The notes beneath the pieces were generated by a model. It saw nothing but the letters and a program-made list of their open reading frames with translations. It ran no database searches and was not told the origin of the DNA. A DNA stretch of 64,000 nt from Diphasiastrum complanatum (taxonomy: Eukaryota; Streptophyta; Lycopodiopsida; Lycopodiales; Lycopodiaceae), in contig CM055095.1 in NCBI GenBank assembly GCA_029204225.1, forward strand, positions 49,732,841 to 49,796,840. The letters run 5' to 3'. Positions 12,822 through 24,335 of this stretch are shown piece after piece. The position numbers and the translations under genes were made by a program. Positions within the stretch are counted from its first letter, which is position 1. Every line of letters begins with the position of its first letter.

Positions 12822-14162
12822 ATGGAGGGTCCTGCTGCACGTTTCACTTCTATCTCCAAAATTAAATACGATTATTTTAAAGAGACTTCTTCCGATGATG
12901 CAGATAGCTATGTCTCACAATTCGAGTCAATCACTAATGCGAATAACGAGGAAACTGACATAGACAAACTATGAATTTTCCTTGGTCTGTTAAGAAAGCA
13001 GGCGCGCATATGGTACAGTCAAGTTGAACCAAGCCGTGTAGGAAACTGGTACTTGCTGAAAGATGCATTTTTGAACCAGTTCAGAGAGATTGGTTACAAA
13101 TCTAGAATTTTTGGATGTTTGAACAATGTTCAAAAGAAGAGTAAAGAATCCCTTTGCAAATATACACGTAAGGTTAAAAATCTCATAGGAAAACTAACCG
13201 GTGTATATCCTGTAGATATGCAGATCGAATGGTTTTTCGCTGGTCTACCACCAAAGATTGATCGATATTGCAGACAAGGGGACATGACCTCCTTAGCAGT
13301 AGTAATAGCTAGTGCCGAAAATTTTGAGACCTCTAAACTAGCACAAAAACGACGATCGACGAAGAAATCTCGAAAGTCGAAGACTGATTCTAGTGACAAC
13401 GATGAAGATTCAGATTCTAATTCATGTACTGGTTTTTCAAGCTCGAAATCTGAAAGCAGCGATTCATCAAAATCAGAAGCTGACAAAGGAGACAGAAAGA
13501 ATAAATGACGAATTAAACGAAAGGATGACACGAAAGTTGTCGAGGATAAGTCATCAACTTCTACAGTTGAAAAGCTTTGGAAGAGTAATATGGCTGACCT
13601 TAATAAAAATTTTAATGACTTGAAAGTGCAGATCTCTGAAGTTGCAGATAAAAGACCAAAAGCGTCTTCTTCCAACTTAGGAATGTGGTGTACAAATTGT
13701 GGAACTTTTGGACACACTAAGGAAGACTGCACTACTGTGAATGTCAAATACATTAAAGATCCTGTCCAGGAGGTACTTTTTATTTTTCAAAATGATGCGA
13801 CTACTAACTATGTACAGGGTACTGCAGCATCAGCCTAGCAGGACAGACCCAAGTTCGCACCAAGAAGGCATAATCCTCCTGAATTTGTTGGACCAGCGAA
13901 GTCTCAAGCTACGACTAAACCAGTTTTGGGCAACTGCTACAACTGTGCACAGCCGGGACATTTTTCACCTGACTGTCTTCAATCGTGAAAGCTGATTGGT
14001 TATGTACCATTATGTTTGAATTGTAGAGAGCCTGGCCACAAGTATCTTGATTGCCCTCAGCCACAGAAGCCGCGACCCAAATATCAGTATGTAGCAACAT
14101 CAGCTGCTACAGACACGAAAGCGAAAGCTGCGACTGATGTTGTTGTGCAGAGAAAGGAAAAC
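12822..14162 (+). pseudogene. D gag with three zinc knuckles (stop-riddled)
   Basis: A gypsy gag reads in one frame from the ATG at 12822. It carries the capsid pattern W-Y-S-Q-V ... NWYLLKDAFLNQFREIGY and IEWFFAGLPPKI, then a basic and serine-rich linker. Three nucleic-acid-binding knuckles follow: CTNCGTFGHTKEDC (~13690), CYNCAQPGHFSPDC (~13935) and CLNCREPGHKYLDC (~14020). In-frame stops lie at 12972 (TGA), 13506 (TGA), 13836 (TAG), 13986 (TGA) and near 14162. Most look like CGA or CAG codons changed by a C-to-T transition. Apart from these stops the frame is kept, so the copy was silenced by point mutation rather than by deletion. Confidence 0.88.
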
Positions 14163-14179
14163 TGACAAAGATAGAAGAT

Positions 14180-15460
14180 CAGTCCTGTCCAAGTGACGTG
14201 GAGAAATTATTCAAAGTCACAACGAAAAGCAAAAGCTCCTCGAAACCTAATAAAAAATCTTCGACAAAGCGCTGGAAATCCTCGAAGAATAAATCCTCTA
14301 GCAAAACAACGAACAAATCTATGACTAAGAAAGATCTCAAAGATGACCCTGACTATGACCGCAATGCTGCAAAGTTATTTGCAAAAGATATCTTGGCAGA
14401 AGCAAAGGAAATCATCAACGCTGAACTTTAGACAGCTGCTGCAGAAAAGGTGGTCACTTTCGAGGAAGAGGACGAAGAAATCGCGAAGACGAAATTGTCT
14501 ATTGCTGTTATCGATAAACTAACCTCGAAATCAAAGACGAAAGAATATGACATTGTGACTGATATTGGATCCCTTCATCCGAACATTACTTTTGAACAGC
14601 TGTTGGCAGATAACACTTATTACAGAAAGCAACTGAAAGGCCTTTCTGTGCCCAAAAAGAAGAAAAAAATTTCTCTGCCAGATGTTGGTGTTTTGTCTAT
14701 CGATTTAGGTGATCTTGGTGCACCTGAGATTGATATTACCAGTGCGGGATGTCTGATTGAAAAAGTGCCAATCGACTTTGGTTCCAGTGTAAATATAATA
14801 ACAGAAGACACAGCTCATGCTCTAGGACTGACTGACATTCAACCGACACAACGAAACATCAAGTTAGCTAATTCGACACGACGAAAACCTGTTGGAGAAC
14901 TGAAGGATGTCACTATCTACATTCAAGCCAAGCCATTCACAATGAATTTCATTGTTATTAAACCACTCAGTTTGTCATCCTATTCTGTGTTGATTGGACA
15001 ACCTTGGCTTTATCAATCAAATGAAAGTGTACATTGGAAATCTAGAGAGCTGAGATTTCAGACTGGTGAGACCAATAACTGAGGTAAGCCAGTAGAACAA
15101 ATCATAACCTGGAGTCGTGACAATTATGAAAGTGAAACTCCTTTGTCCGACACCAACTTTACATCAGAAGAATCTTCATATGCCTTGAATATTTTTCCCA
15201 ATGGATCTGATATTGAAGTGCAGTACTTTGAATGTTATGAGAATGTTGATGACGAAGAATTCTTCGATGCCTGCGACACTGAAGCGGATGTTTCGTATGA
15301 AGAAATTAACGTTGCAGACACAAACTCGAAAGAGTCTAATGATTCGAGTGATGAATCTGAACACAAATTTGGTAACAAGAATCAGGTCCGTGATCATCAA
15401 GGACAAGCCATTTATTCAGAAGGCCCATCAGTGTCGAGGACCAGATCCAGACCTTCTTAA
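14180..15460 (+). pseudogene. D aspartic protease and acidic linker
   Basis: After a one-base frame change near 14160 the frame continues: a lysine/serine-rich stretch (14198-14431), a TAG, then 14450-15082 with the protease. The active-site region reads VPIDFGSSVNIITEDTA near 14770, where D-F-G replaces the usual D-S/T-G. The flap and tail (IKLANSTRRKPVG, YSVLIGQPWL) follow. After another stop, 15143-15460 is a strongly acidic segment rich in Asp, Glu and Ser, ending TRSRPS. Protease matures the polyprotein in gypsy elements. No reverse transcriptase follows in D. Confidence 0.82.
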
Positions 15461-15483
15461 AGTAGCATCCACATGAGTCCTAC

Positions 15484-16204
15484 GTGGTGGATGGGTTCTC
15501 AAATTTAATACCTCCGAGATCGAGGCCGGGAAAGCAGCCGGCATGGAGAATCACGATTTTTGAGAAAACTCCGGAATCAATTAGGAGTTACGTCGCCAGC
15601 CCTCGTCATTTGCAGGTAGATCCTTATTACGTGCCAATGCCGCGAAGACAAAAATGAAAAGATTTGGGATTGGCTATGGATAAAATCACCATCCATACGT
15701 CCAATTGGCCAATCATCCACCAGTCTTACAGCTGGAATATTTCAGTGGATTTCCACCAGGCCTAACAAGCATATTAGAGAGAGTACGTCCACTCTCCGGA
15801 TCCAATGGTGTGACAATCGGCAATGTTTGCAAAAGATCTAACTCTGTTGACGTCAGTGCAACCAAATGGGACGATTGCCTTCCTACCCTGGCATTTGATC
15901 CAAATAAGCCGATGGCCTCAGAGCAAATCAAAGATCAGCTACCGATTGCTTGATTTTATTTTCATGCGGCTATGATGGGAGGCTCTTGGGAAACCCGCTT
16001 CACCTCATGGACAACTTTTAAGTGGATTGCCGGAGCCCACCGTTGTTTCCTGCCGCATAATTTGGATTTCAATACTGCACACCTTGACTTTATGGAGAAG
16101 GTGCAGTATCATTTAATTAAGATTCGGTGAGAAGCCAATAAAAGTCTCCAATAACTGCATATTGCAGGTGTCGTGGGACTGCCACCAGTTTTGGTGGGAG
16201 ATAC
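15484..16204 (+). pseudogene. D C-terminal region of unknown function, first part
   Basis: I do not recognise this protein. The best frame is open at 15705-15953 (LEYFSGFPPGLTSILERVRP, VDVSATKWDDCLPTLAF). It continues past a TGA with AAMMGGSWETRFTSWTTFK and HLDFMEKVQYHLIKIR, then two more stops, then GVVGLPPVLVGDT at the junction with B1. The same frame resumes at 29836 on the far side of the inserted B1/G2/B2 block. It replaces the RT-RNase H-integrase block expected in gypsy elements. No membrane segment or catalytic motif is evident. Confidence 0.5.
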
Positions 16205-16410
16205 TGTTGGAGGGTTTGCGGATCCCAAGGCAACTCTAATCCTAGTTAATAAGGGGGATGTTAGTGAGAGATCCTCCATTCATGTTGAAATCTGAACTAT
16301 ACTATCGCTCTCGTGGGAACGAACCTACGCGTGACAACTAACTCCGTCTCTTTGATGCTAGATTGACTAGATCTTGGATTCAGGTTAGGCAAGGAAAGAA
16401 ACCCACTACA
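16205..16410 (+). repeat. B1 gypsy 5' LTR, internally deleted
   Basis: It begins TGTTGGAGGGTTTGCGG and ends ACCCACTACA. Compared with the B2 LTR (29089-29835, about 747 bp) the two ends match closely but about 540 bp in the middle are missing. A primer-binding site follows at 16415. Confidence 0.8.
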
Positions 16411-16414
16411 ATTT

Positions 16415-16433
16415 TGGCACCATTGCCAGGGAG
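16415..16433 (+). other. B1 primer-binding site (tRNA-Asp type)
   Basis: TGGCACCATTGCCAGGGAG matches the tRNA-Asp primer complement with a few changes. The equivalent B2 site (29066-29084, minus) is closer to the perfect form. Confidence 0.75.
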
Positions 16434-17650
16434 CTACGCCAATTTTTCAGTTTGCAGCATGTTTGGCTAATGGTTAGCTTGCATTAGGCATCTTGTCGTG
16501 GCATGAATAGTGTTAAAACTGCAATGTAGGGTTAGTTTGGGATTGATTTTGCTAAATTTTGAGTGGATTTGCTTGTTTGAAATCTAATCTGATTATTAAA
16601 CAGGGAAAGCTATTCAGATCACCAATCTTAAGATCCATTTGGATCTGAGATATCAGAGAAAATAACAAAAATCGGTCAAATTTGTCAAATTCGGTCAAAA
16701 AGAGACAAAAAGCATCATCAGAGCCCAGAACTTTTTACCCTCTTTCAGGAAACCTTTGTCGAGTTGCAGCACCTTCGGTTTTGTTTACAGAACTTTCAGT
16801 TTGAAGGGCGAAGATTAATTCCCAGCAGATTTTCAGAAACATCAGAAAAATCACCAAAAAACACCAAAAATTATTAAAATCCTAAAAATAATACAGAAGA
16901 AGAACCTTCGCCCAATTCACTGTGCTTAGATGTGATTCAGATCTATCTGCTACCAGGTCGATGAAGAATAATACCGAAAATATAAAGGTTTTCAGAGGAT
17001 CAATTGTCATATTGTTATATTTTTGCCAAAAAAAAGTTACTTTTTTGCAAAATTATCAGGATTTTACTCTTGATCCTTTGCTAGAACCTTCGCCGAGTTC
17101 TCAAAATATTCTATTTATATAAAAATACTATTCTTGAGTTCGGCGAAGATTTATCTTGATCAGATCACAAAAAATCTTTATTCATACCCTCGCCAGATCA
17201 CAAAAACTGTATTTTCTTGTGTCAAAAACCTTCGTCCGGTTTTCCATAGTTTTATCTGTATCAGATCTTCCAACTGAGAAGTTGGCAAAGGTTATTTTCC
17301 AAGAAATTGCCAGAAAAGTGTTCAGAGAGTTTTTATCTTAAAATAGCATTGTTGAACCTTCGCCGAGACAACCTTCACCTAGAGAACCTTTGCCAGTCCT
17401 ATTTTTAGTTTCTAATTTTCCAGATCAAATCTCTGTCAAAATTTGGATCAAATCTGATATATTCTGAATTGGACTCTGAGAGATTTATCATTTTTTGAGA
17501 AGTATCGATTGATCGAATTTTGGGTAGTTCTTCATCATATAGAATCAAATTCTTGAAAAGTGGAATAGAGCTAGCAAATCTAATCTGAGATAGTTTTTTT
17601 TCAAAAAATCTATATCCAATCACATTATCGATTTGATCTAAGTTTGTAAG
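16434..17650 (+). other. B1 untranslated leader with repeated CTTCGCC motif
   Basis: About 1.2 kb lie between the primer-binding site and gag, with no long open frame. Words of the type ACCTTCGCCGAG or their complements recur (near 16765, 16905, 17087, 17141, 17190, 17229, 17357 and 17383). The same leader is present antisense at 27.6-29.06 kb (B2) and 63.01-63.97 kb (B3). Confidence 0.7.
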
Positions 17651-18304
17651 ATGGCTGCCCCTAGAGCTGCTCCTGGAGGTGCTCCACAGGAGGTCAATCC
17701 AATTATTGTTAGAAGAGCTCCCCGATTGGATCTACCCAAATATAATGGATTAACAGATCCAGTTAGATTTCTTCAGATCTGTGTTGAATCTTGTGAGGTC
17801 TATAATGAGATTTATCCTCAAGATAAACTTAAGCTGTTTCCTATGGCCTTAACAGGCGCAGCACAAGATTGGTACTATAACCAAGATAAAACTGAGCGTA
17901 CAGATTGGGAGGTTGTTAAACGAGTCCTTATCACACGGTTCAAACCGCAGAAGTTTATGGACGACCCTTTCCTACTTTTACGTAAAATTAAAATGGGAAA
18001 GCGGGAAATGGTTCAAGATAACATCGAAAGGGTGAAACGTCTTAGATCTGAATGTGAGCCTGAGCTGATTAATGAAAATGCCATGATTATGTGGTTTTTG
18101 TCAGGACTACCTAAACGGATCAGACATGAACTGAAACACCATAATGAGTACGCACTTTTGCAAAATGCGATGGACGATGCAATTCGAGAGGAGGATGAAG
18201 ATTCAGATGATGAGTCGAATGTTAGTATGTTGCCTTATACAGCAAGGCAGACTACTATGACATCCACCACTATTGCATCAACGAATGCCAATGCTACTGC
18301 ATAA
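17651..18304 (+). CDS. B1 gypsy gag (capsid), open frame
   Basis: A 217-residue open frame starts at an ATG in MAAPRAAPGGAP. It carries the retrotransposon gag pattern: LDLPKYNGLTDPVRFLQI, ALTGAAQDWYY, ERTDWEVVKRVLITRF and IMWFLSGLPKRIR. The tail is acidic, then Thr/Ala-rich. The TAA is immediately followed by ATGATG (TAAATGATG), and the B2 copy has the same stop-start. It is intact as an open frame, but the rest of B1 is broken, so it is unlikely to support transposition. It encodes the structural protein of the particle. Confidence 0.88.
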   Translation: MAAPRAAPGGAPQEVNPIIVRRAPRLDLPKYNGLTDPVRFLQICVESCEVYNEIYPQDKLKLFPMALTGAAQDWYYNQDKTERTDWEVVKRVLITRFKPQKFMDDPFLLLRKIKMGKREMVQDNIERVKRLRSECEPELINENAMIMWFLSGLPKRIRHELKHHNEYALLQNAMDDAIREEDEDSDDESNVSMLPYTARQTTMTSTTIASTNANATA

Positions 18305-19100
18305 ATGATGCTCAATGAGTTCGAGAAACTTGGGAAGACCCAGCAGAACCAGGTGGAAAAGTTGCAGTTGCAATTTGATGAGAAGATCAAAGCATTGAGA
18401 AATTTTCAAAGAGAAGCAAACAAGGAACCTGAGAAGTTTGCAAAGACTTTTCCTAACAAGGAAAAATGTCTGGTGTTCTATTTGTACAGGAAATCACACA
18501 GTGAACGAGTGTCCTCAATTGAAAAAACGAATGGAAATCAGTGTTTGCCATCTGTATAATTCACCTGACCATGAGACTGCCTTTTGCAACTTCAACCCTC
18601 GGATAATTCAGCAACGGTATGCCCAAATGGGATATCGAGATCCACAGTATGGAGGCAATCCAGCAGCAAGACTATGACAATCTACTCTTGGCTACCCGAA
18701 ATGTCTAGCTTTGTCTGCCCCACCAAAACACTCCTCTCCTCTTGCCAATTTGATGGAACCAGAACCTTACGAAAGAGCTGAGCAATGGAGCTAAGGTGGA
18801 TCTTCAGAATAGTATGCCATTTATGCTGTCGCTCAACAACAAGCCTCGAGAAATTAGGCCAGAGCACCACCTGGATGCTTTGCATGTGGAGAAAATCACA
18901 GAGTTGCAGAATGCCCAAATAAAGAAAAATTTGTACCATTCTGTCGTGACTGTGGATATGGGCATTGCTATAAAGACTGTCCAGCAAGACCAAAGCCACC
19001 ACCAGCTGCAGCACTTGTAAATTTGATAACAATCAAGCAAGGATCGATAGCTCGTAATAAACCAAGTGCACCCTTGATGGTGGTCACTTGAGCACAAAAG
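18305..19100 (+). pseudogene. B1 nucleocapsid zinc-knuckle region (frameshifted)
   Basis: Downstream of gag, a coiled-coil-like stretch (MLNEFEKLGKTQQNQVEKL) is followed by several Cys/His modules in changing frames: CSICTGNHTVNEC (~18470), CHLYNSPDHETAFC (~18545), then CFACGENHRVAEC-like (~18875) and CRDCGYGHCYKDC-like (~18940) patterns. At least three frame changes are present. The matching B2 segment (26.2-26.9 kb) shows the same order, so this is an ancestral four-knuckle nucleocapsid. Confidence 0.75.
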
Positions 19101-20652
19101 CAAAAAGAACCAGTAGTGGATTCAGTACTTGCTGATTCTATACCATTGAACAATACACCAATAGCATCGGAAGTCTATCCAAATCTTAATGTAGAAAAAC
19201 GAAGATATCAAGATATGAGATAGTGGATTAAACATCTGCAAGAAGAAGAGGAATTTGAAGTTGCTAAAGTAACAGCTGAAGTTCGGTCTTCACCATTGCA
19301 GCCTCCAAGAAATTTACGTACGGATATGAATGATCAATTACATCATCACGAAGAACCCTTCGAGATGACTGAACCGGAAGCACCGCATACAGAATTACTC
19401 ATGAATATTTTGTCTAGCAAGATCAATATCTCATTGGGAGAGCTCCTAAAGTTGGTGCGAAAAGAAAAAGAAATCTTAGCGCAAAAGTTAGCTCAAGAAG
19501 AAACATAAGACCATCAGGAGCCGCTTTTTTGTGCTGGATTTGAAGAATCTAACGATGTACTCCATGTTGGAGCAGCTTGGGAATGAACCTGATTTCTACA
19601 AAGCTATGTACAAAATGGGGCCTTACAAAGATTAATCCTGCTACTTTTGCTATTAAGCTAGCTAATCAGACGACGGTTCGTCCACGAGGAATGGTGGACG
19701 ATATACCTGTCAGGATTGCAGGAGTACAGTTCATCATTACTTTTGTCGTGATGGACTTACCAGAAGCACCAAATGTCTACTGAGTTCTCTTAGGACGTCC
19801 ATGGTTACGAGTTGCGCAAGTAATTCATAACTGGAATACCGGCAAAATCACTTTTGAAAATTGTGAACGTGCAGTTAAAATTGATCCTACGACTTGGACT
19901 ATCAAGCTAGTGGTTCAAAAAGCGGATGACGATTCATCAACAATGGATCACACTTGTGATCGACCAGAGAAAAAATTGGGAGTTCACTACAATTCTCAAA
20001 CGGATATCGTCAATTGAAACGAAGCTCTTGCAACAATTGATTGTACAGCAAGATATGTGTGTCAACAAGATATTCAATCAGAAAGGAGTGAGATTTCCTT
20101 GTTAGATCAAACTTTGGATACACCAATCACGTTTCCACTAGATGTGCTGAATGTAGCTTGGATATCAATGGAACCTATAGCAGATCCAATTGAGGACGAT
20201 CTCATACCAATGAGCCATGTCTTAACTTATGATGGCAATGCAGAACTTACGGATGAACAAATTCTACATCATATGGATCCGACCAGATTTGGAGTGCGTA
20301 ATGTTCATGATGAACCAACAATCAAATCGCCCAAAGCAGTTATATTGAAGGGAGACGGGATGGCAGGTTTGATGACGAAGAAACAAGCAAAGCAACATTA
20401 TAATACGTCCTGAAATGAGAAAATCCCCCTCAAAAGATTGATTTAAAGGAAGTGCCACCTCTATTGGATAAAGGCAAAGAAAAAGTCAAGAATGATTCTT
20501 CAAGTCAGATCTCCAGCAAGACATCATCGTCTAGGAGGTCTTCACCTGAGAAGAAAGATTTACCATCCTGAAAGTCACCACCTCCATGATCAATTCCAGG
20601 TAAGAAGACTAAACGAAGATCCAAGACAAGTCCTTTCAAAAAAGTACAAGCC
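19101..20652 (+). pseudogene. B1 protease region and linker (broken)
   Basis: Open pieces are 19296-19508, 19577-19783 and 20057-20413. The protease part shows GMNLISTKLCTKWGL, FAIKLANQTTVRPRGMV and a stop where B2 has YRVLLGRPWLRVAQV. The usual Asp-x-Gly active site is lost in a frame break at about 19575, and the same break is present in B2. The linker (SLLDQTLDTPITFPLD, LTDEQILHHMDP) is nearly the same as B2's. Homology to B2 ends at about 20652, where antisense G2 begins. Confidence 0.8.
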
Positions 20653-21925
20653 CTTTCTGTAGACGAATAATTCTTCTCTGATGCACTGAGCTGTCGACTC
20701 GCATAGTAGATGTAATGATCCTTCTTTTGGTAGTCCTTTTGGCTTAGACAGATGCCAATAGCAAATGCAGAAACATCCACATAACTATGAAATAAAATAG
20801 CCCAGTTGGGTGGTCTCAGAATAGGAGCATTAATCAACCTTTGCTTAAGATCTTTCAATGCTTTCTGTTATTCATTCGTCCACAAGTATTCTACTTGTTT
20901 CTTCAGTAGATGTGTAAGAGAGGCAGCAATCAAAGCATGATTTTGAATAAATCTCCTATAATAGCCAACATGTCCTAAGAAAGCTCTTAGTTCACGTAAA
21001 TTTGTTGGTATCTGGAGATTCCTTATAAGCTCGACTTTATCTTTGTCGACTTCTATTTCTCTGTTAAATATTCTATGTCCAAGCAATATTCCTTCTTTCA
21101 TACCAAAAAAACATTTCTATGGATGAAGAGATAAACAAGTATCTCGACACCGTTGCAATGTTAATTTTAGCTTCTGCAGGTGTATCTTTATATCACTGTA
21201 TACACAGAAATCATCAATAAATATTTCGAGAAAAGTTCTCAGGAAGGCAGCGAAGATTAACATCATAATTCGCTGAAAAGTCACTGGAGTGTTAAAAGAA
21301 CAAAGGGCATTTTGTTGTAGGCATAAGTGCCCCAATTTGTAGTGAATGTGGTCTTTGAACGATCCTCCTTTCGCACTCCAACCTGATTATATCCAGAAAA
21401 GCCGTCACAGAAACTGTAACGCTCTTGACCAGCAACCTGATCTAGGATGGAATCAGTGAAAGGCAGAGTATGATGGTCCTTCCTTGTGGCAGCATTGAGT
21501 TTGCAAAAATCCTGGCATATTCGTATTTTGCCAGTCTTCTCCTTTGGGACGACAACAATGGGTGAAACCCATTCACTACTTAAGATATGATACCTGCCTT
21601 AAGGTGCTTGTTAAGTTTGTCCTTAACCATGAGAGAGTACTTAGGATTGAAACGATATTGTCTCTGTCGAATAGGTACAACATCTTCCTTAAGATCAATT
21701 TGGTGCTCTCCGAATTCTGCAGGTATATCCTTCAAATCGTCGAGCGACCAGGCAAAAATGTCTTGATACTCCTTCAATAGTTCAGTGAATTTCACTAACT
21801 CCGATTCTCCAAGTGACTTCGAAACATGCACAAATCTGCCAGGTGCAAGTTCAATCAGTTCAGTAGAATTTGGTAAAATGATACATTCTGTCATACTGGC
21901 TTTGGTATGGCCATGAATTTCATGC
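20653..21925 (-). pseudogene. G2: antisense gypsy RT-RNase H fragment of a different family
   Basis: Reading leftwards from 21927: a protease-RT linker (FTELLKEYQDIFAWS), the RT start (VVPIRQRQYRFNP), then 21335-21117 with the catalytic FIDDF, then YRRF in the thumb (21101-20868). RNase H begins in 20858-20653 (SYVDVSAFAIG, YASRQLSASEKNYSSTERA). It is broken into at least five frames. It differs in sequence from the RT of B2, so it is a third gypsy family sandwiched between B1 and B2. Confidence 0.85.
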
Positions 21926-22800
21926 ATGGTTGACTTTCTCTGCTGCTAAGGCATGAACTGCCATCAATCGGGTTTCACATAATTTGTGCAATGCGTCATG
22001 ACGAAGTTGTAAAGACTGATCATGATTTAATCGTTCCGTTGCTGCTATGCGTAAAGATGGGATTAAAAATTCAATTGGCATAACAGCATCTTGACCATAA
22101 ACTAGTTGAAAAGGTGTTTGATTTGTACTATTTTTGTAAGCGGTTCTGAATGCCCATAATGCTGCATACAGTTTATATTCCCAATCAGACCGACTCGCTT
22201 CAACTGTCTTTGTCATAATGGTGCAGAGAATCTTATTGGAAGATTCAGCTTGGCCATTCCCTTTGGGATAATAGGGAGTACTAAATATGTGTATAACAAA
22301 AAAATCTTCTAGTAAACACTTTATTGTTTGATTAACAAAGTGTGTACCCCGATCACTGACAATTTCGATCGGACATCCGAATTTGATTATAGTATTTTCA
22401 TATAGAAACTTGGCTGTAGATTTTGCATCAGCCACTTTGACAGCTTTGGCTTCAACCCACTTGGTCATATAATCAGTTGCGACGATAATGTATCAGGCCT
22501 GAGATCCTTGAGTAGCGGGATGAATAGGACCAACATAATCCAGTCCCCATTTTTCAAACGGTGCTTGTGATAAAACCGGATGTAAGGGTTCATAATTCTG
22601 TCGAGTAGGCCATCGTGCTCGCTGGCAGACATCCCATGTCTGAATAAAATTTTCTGTGTCCTTATGAAGCGTAGGCCACCAACAACCGGATTGCAAAAGT
22701 TTGCGAACAGTAACATTTGTAGAGAAGTGTCCTCCACCCATGCCATCATGTGAAAACATGATTAGATCTGGTACTTCATGTGGTAAAACACATCTTCGTA
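21926..22800 (-). pseudogene. B2 integrase (broken)
   Basis: Integrase joins the cDNA copy to the host chromosome. The zinc-binding part (22759-22640) reads GGGHFSTNVTVRKLL, GCWWPTLHKD and then WDVCQRA, where the first zinc cysteine has become Trp. The core shows the three catalytic acids in GLDYVGPI, IVSDRGTHF and NGQAESSNK. A stop separates the first 22759-22493 piece from the 22468-21920 piece. The C-terminal part ends at the G2 junction (LAAEKVNHA). Confidence 0.87.
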
Positions 22801-22810
22801 AAATATTATT

Positions 22811-24323
22811 TTATCCACGACGATACAATTGTCCTGCAATTAATTGATAAGGTTGAGTCTTATAAATGAATTGTCTTTTCTGTACTTTTGTCAAAGAGTC
22901 ATTCGGTTGTCCTAGCATCAGATACTCAACAATATCTGCCACCCAATCAGGTACTGCTTCAACATAGAACAAGGCAGCATCTGGCAGTTCATCATCCACT
23001 TCAGTATTAACTGGTGCGGATTCAATTCGTGAAACGTTATCGGCTAGATAATGTTGGTTCCCCTTTCTGACCACAATTTGAAAGTCAAATTCAGTCAATA
23101 ATAATAACCATCTTGCAATACGTCCAGTATTACACGTCTTATTTATCAAGTAAAGTAACGATTGATGATCCGTATAAAATGCAAAGTGCGTTTCCATGAG
23201 ATAGTGACGAAATTTCCGAACAGAAAAAATCATGACTAGCGCTTCACGTTCTGTTGTTGAATAATTCTTCTCTGGATCTGTAAGCTGTCTGCTTGCAAAT
23301 AATAAAGGATAATCCTTTTTTATAGTCACCTGGTTGCGTAAAAACTGATCCAATGACGTATTTTGAGGCATCCATATGATAAAATTCTAATGTCCAATCT
23401 GGAGAACGCAGTATTGGTGCTGAAGATAATGCTTTTTTTAACTTTTCAAAGGCTTCTAATGCCTCTACTGTCCAAGTAGGAACAATAGTTAATTTGTATA
23501 TAGGTCATGCTAAATCCGCAAAGAAGATAATAAAAATTCGATAGTAGTTCGCATGACCCATAAACACATAAACTCCTCGAATTGTTGCTGGCGGTCGCAA
23601 TTCCACAAGAACTTTGATCTTAGAATAATCGGTGGCAATACCATGTCTTGATATCACATGTCCAAGCACCACTCCGTGAGAAACCCATATCTGGCATTTT
23701 TCTGGATTTAGATAAATCTGATATTTGCAGCATCTTTCAAAGACTTTCTCCAATCAATCCAGGTGGTCTGTATCTATACTATGAACTCCCAAGTCGTCCA
23801 AGTAAATTTCAAGGAATTTCTACAGATAATCTTCAAAGGCAAATTGCATTACTCTTTGGAATGAACTTGGTGCATTACAGAGTCCAAACGACATTACTTT
23901 GTAAGCATAGGTGCCCCATTCTGTTGCAAAAGCAGTTTTGTGACGATCGGCAGGTGCAATCTTAACCTGATTGTAACCACTAAATCCATCCAAGAAACTA
24001 TAAGCTTCCGCTCCAGCAAGGCGATCCAAAATGCTTTTAGTAAAAGGTAACGGAAAGTGATCCTTCCGTGTCACTTTATTCAATGCTTTGAGATTCACAC
24101 ATATTCGCAATTTTCCATTTTTCTTAGGAACAATGACAATTGGTGAAATCAATTCGGTATGCTCGATCTCATAAATGAAATCGGCATCAAGCAATCTCTG
24201 AAGTTCTTTCTTTATGAGATATGCCACATTAGGATTACAGCGATAGAGCTTTGTAACCTTTGGTACTGCATCATGTACTAAAGGTATGGTATGTTCAATG
24301 ACTGATGTCAGAATACCCTTCAA
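22811..24323 (-). pseudogene. B2 reverse transcriptase and RNase H (broken)
   Basis: RT spans about 24323-23500: ISPIVIVPKKNGKLRICVN, FSFLDGFSGYNQV-like (read AYSFLDGFSGYNQV) and the catalytic YLDDL at about 23800, with a TGA a few codons later. The gap to RNase H carries several frame changes. RNase H (23371-22811) keeps FYTDHQSLLYLI and ASRQLTDPEKNYSTTEREA. The rest of its core is readable. The enzyme is not functional as it stands. Confidence 0.9.
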
Positions 24324-24335
24324 ATCTTGATAAGT

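Noticed and set aside
13130-13753. 207-codon minus-strand frame
   Set aside because: It is the shadow of the D gag frame on the opposite strand.
12822-15460. Endogenous pararetrovirus in place of gypsy element D
   Set aside because: D has an LTR and a tRNA-Asp primer site, and I saw no movement-protein or coat-protein motif.
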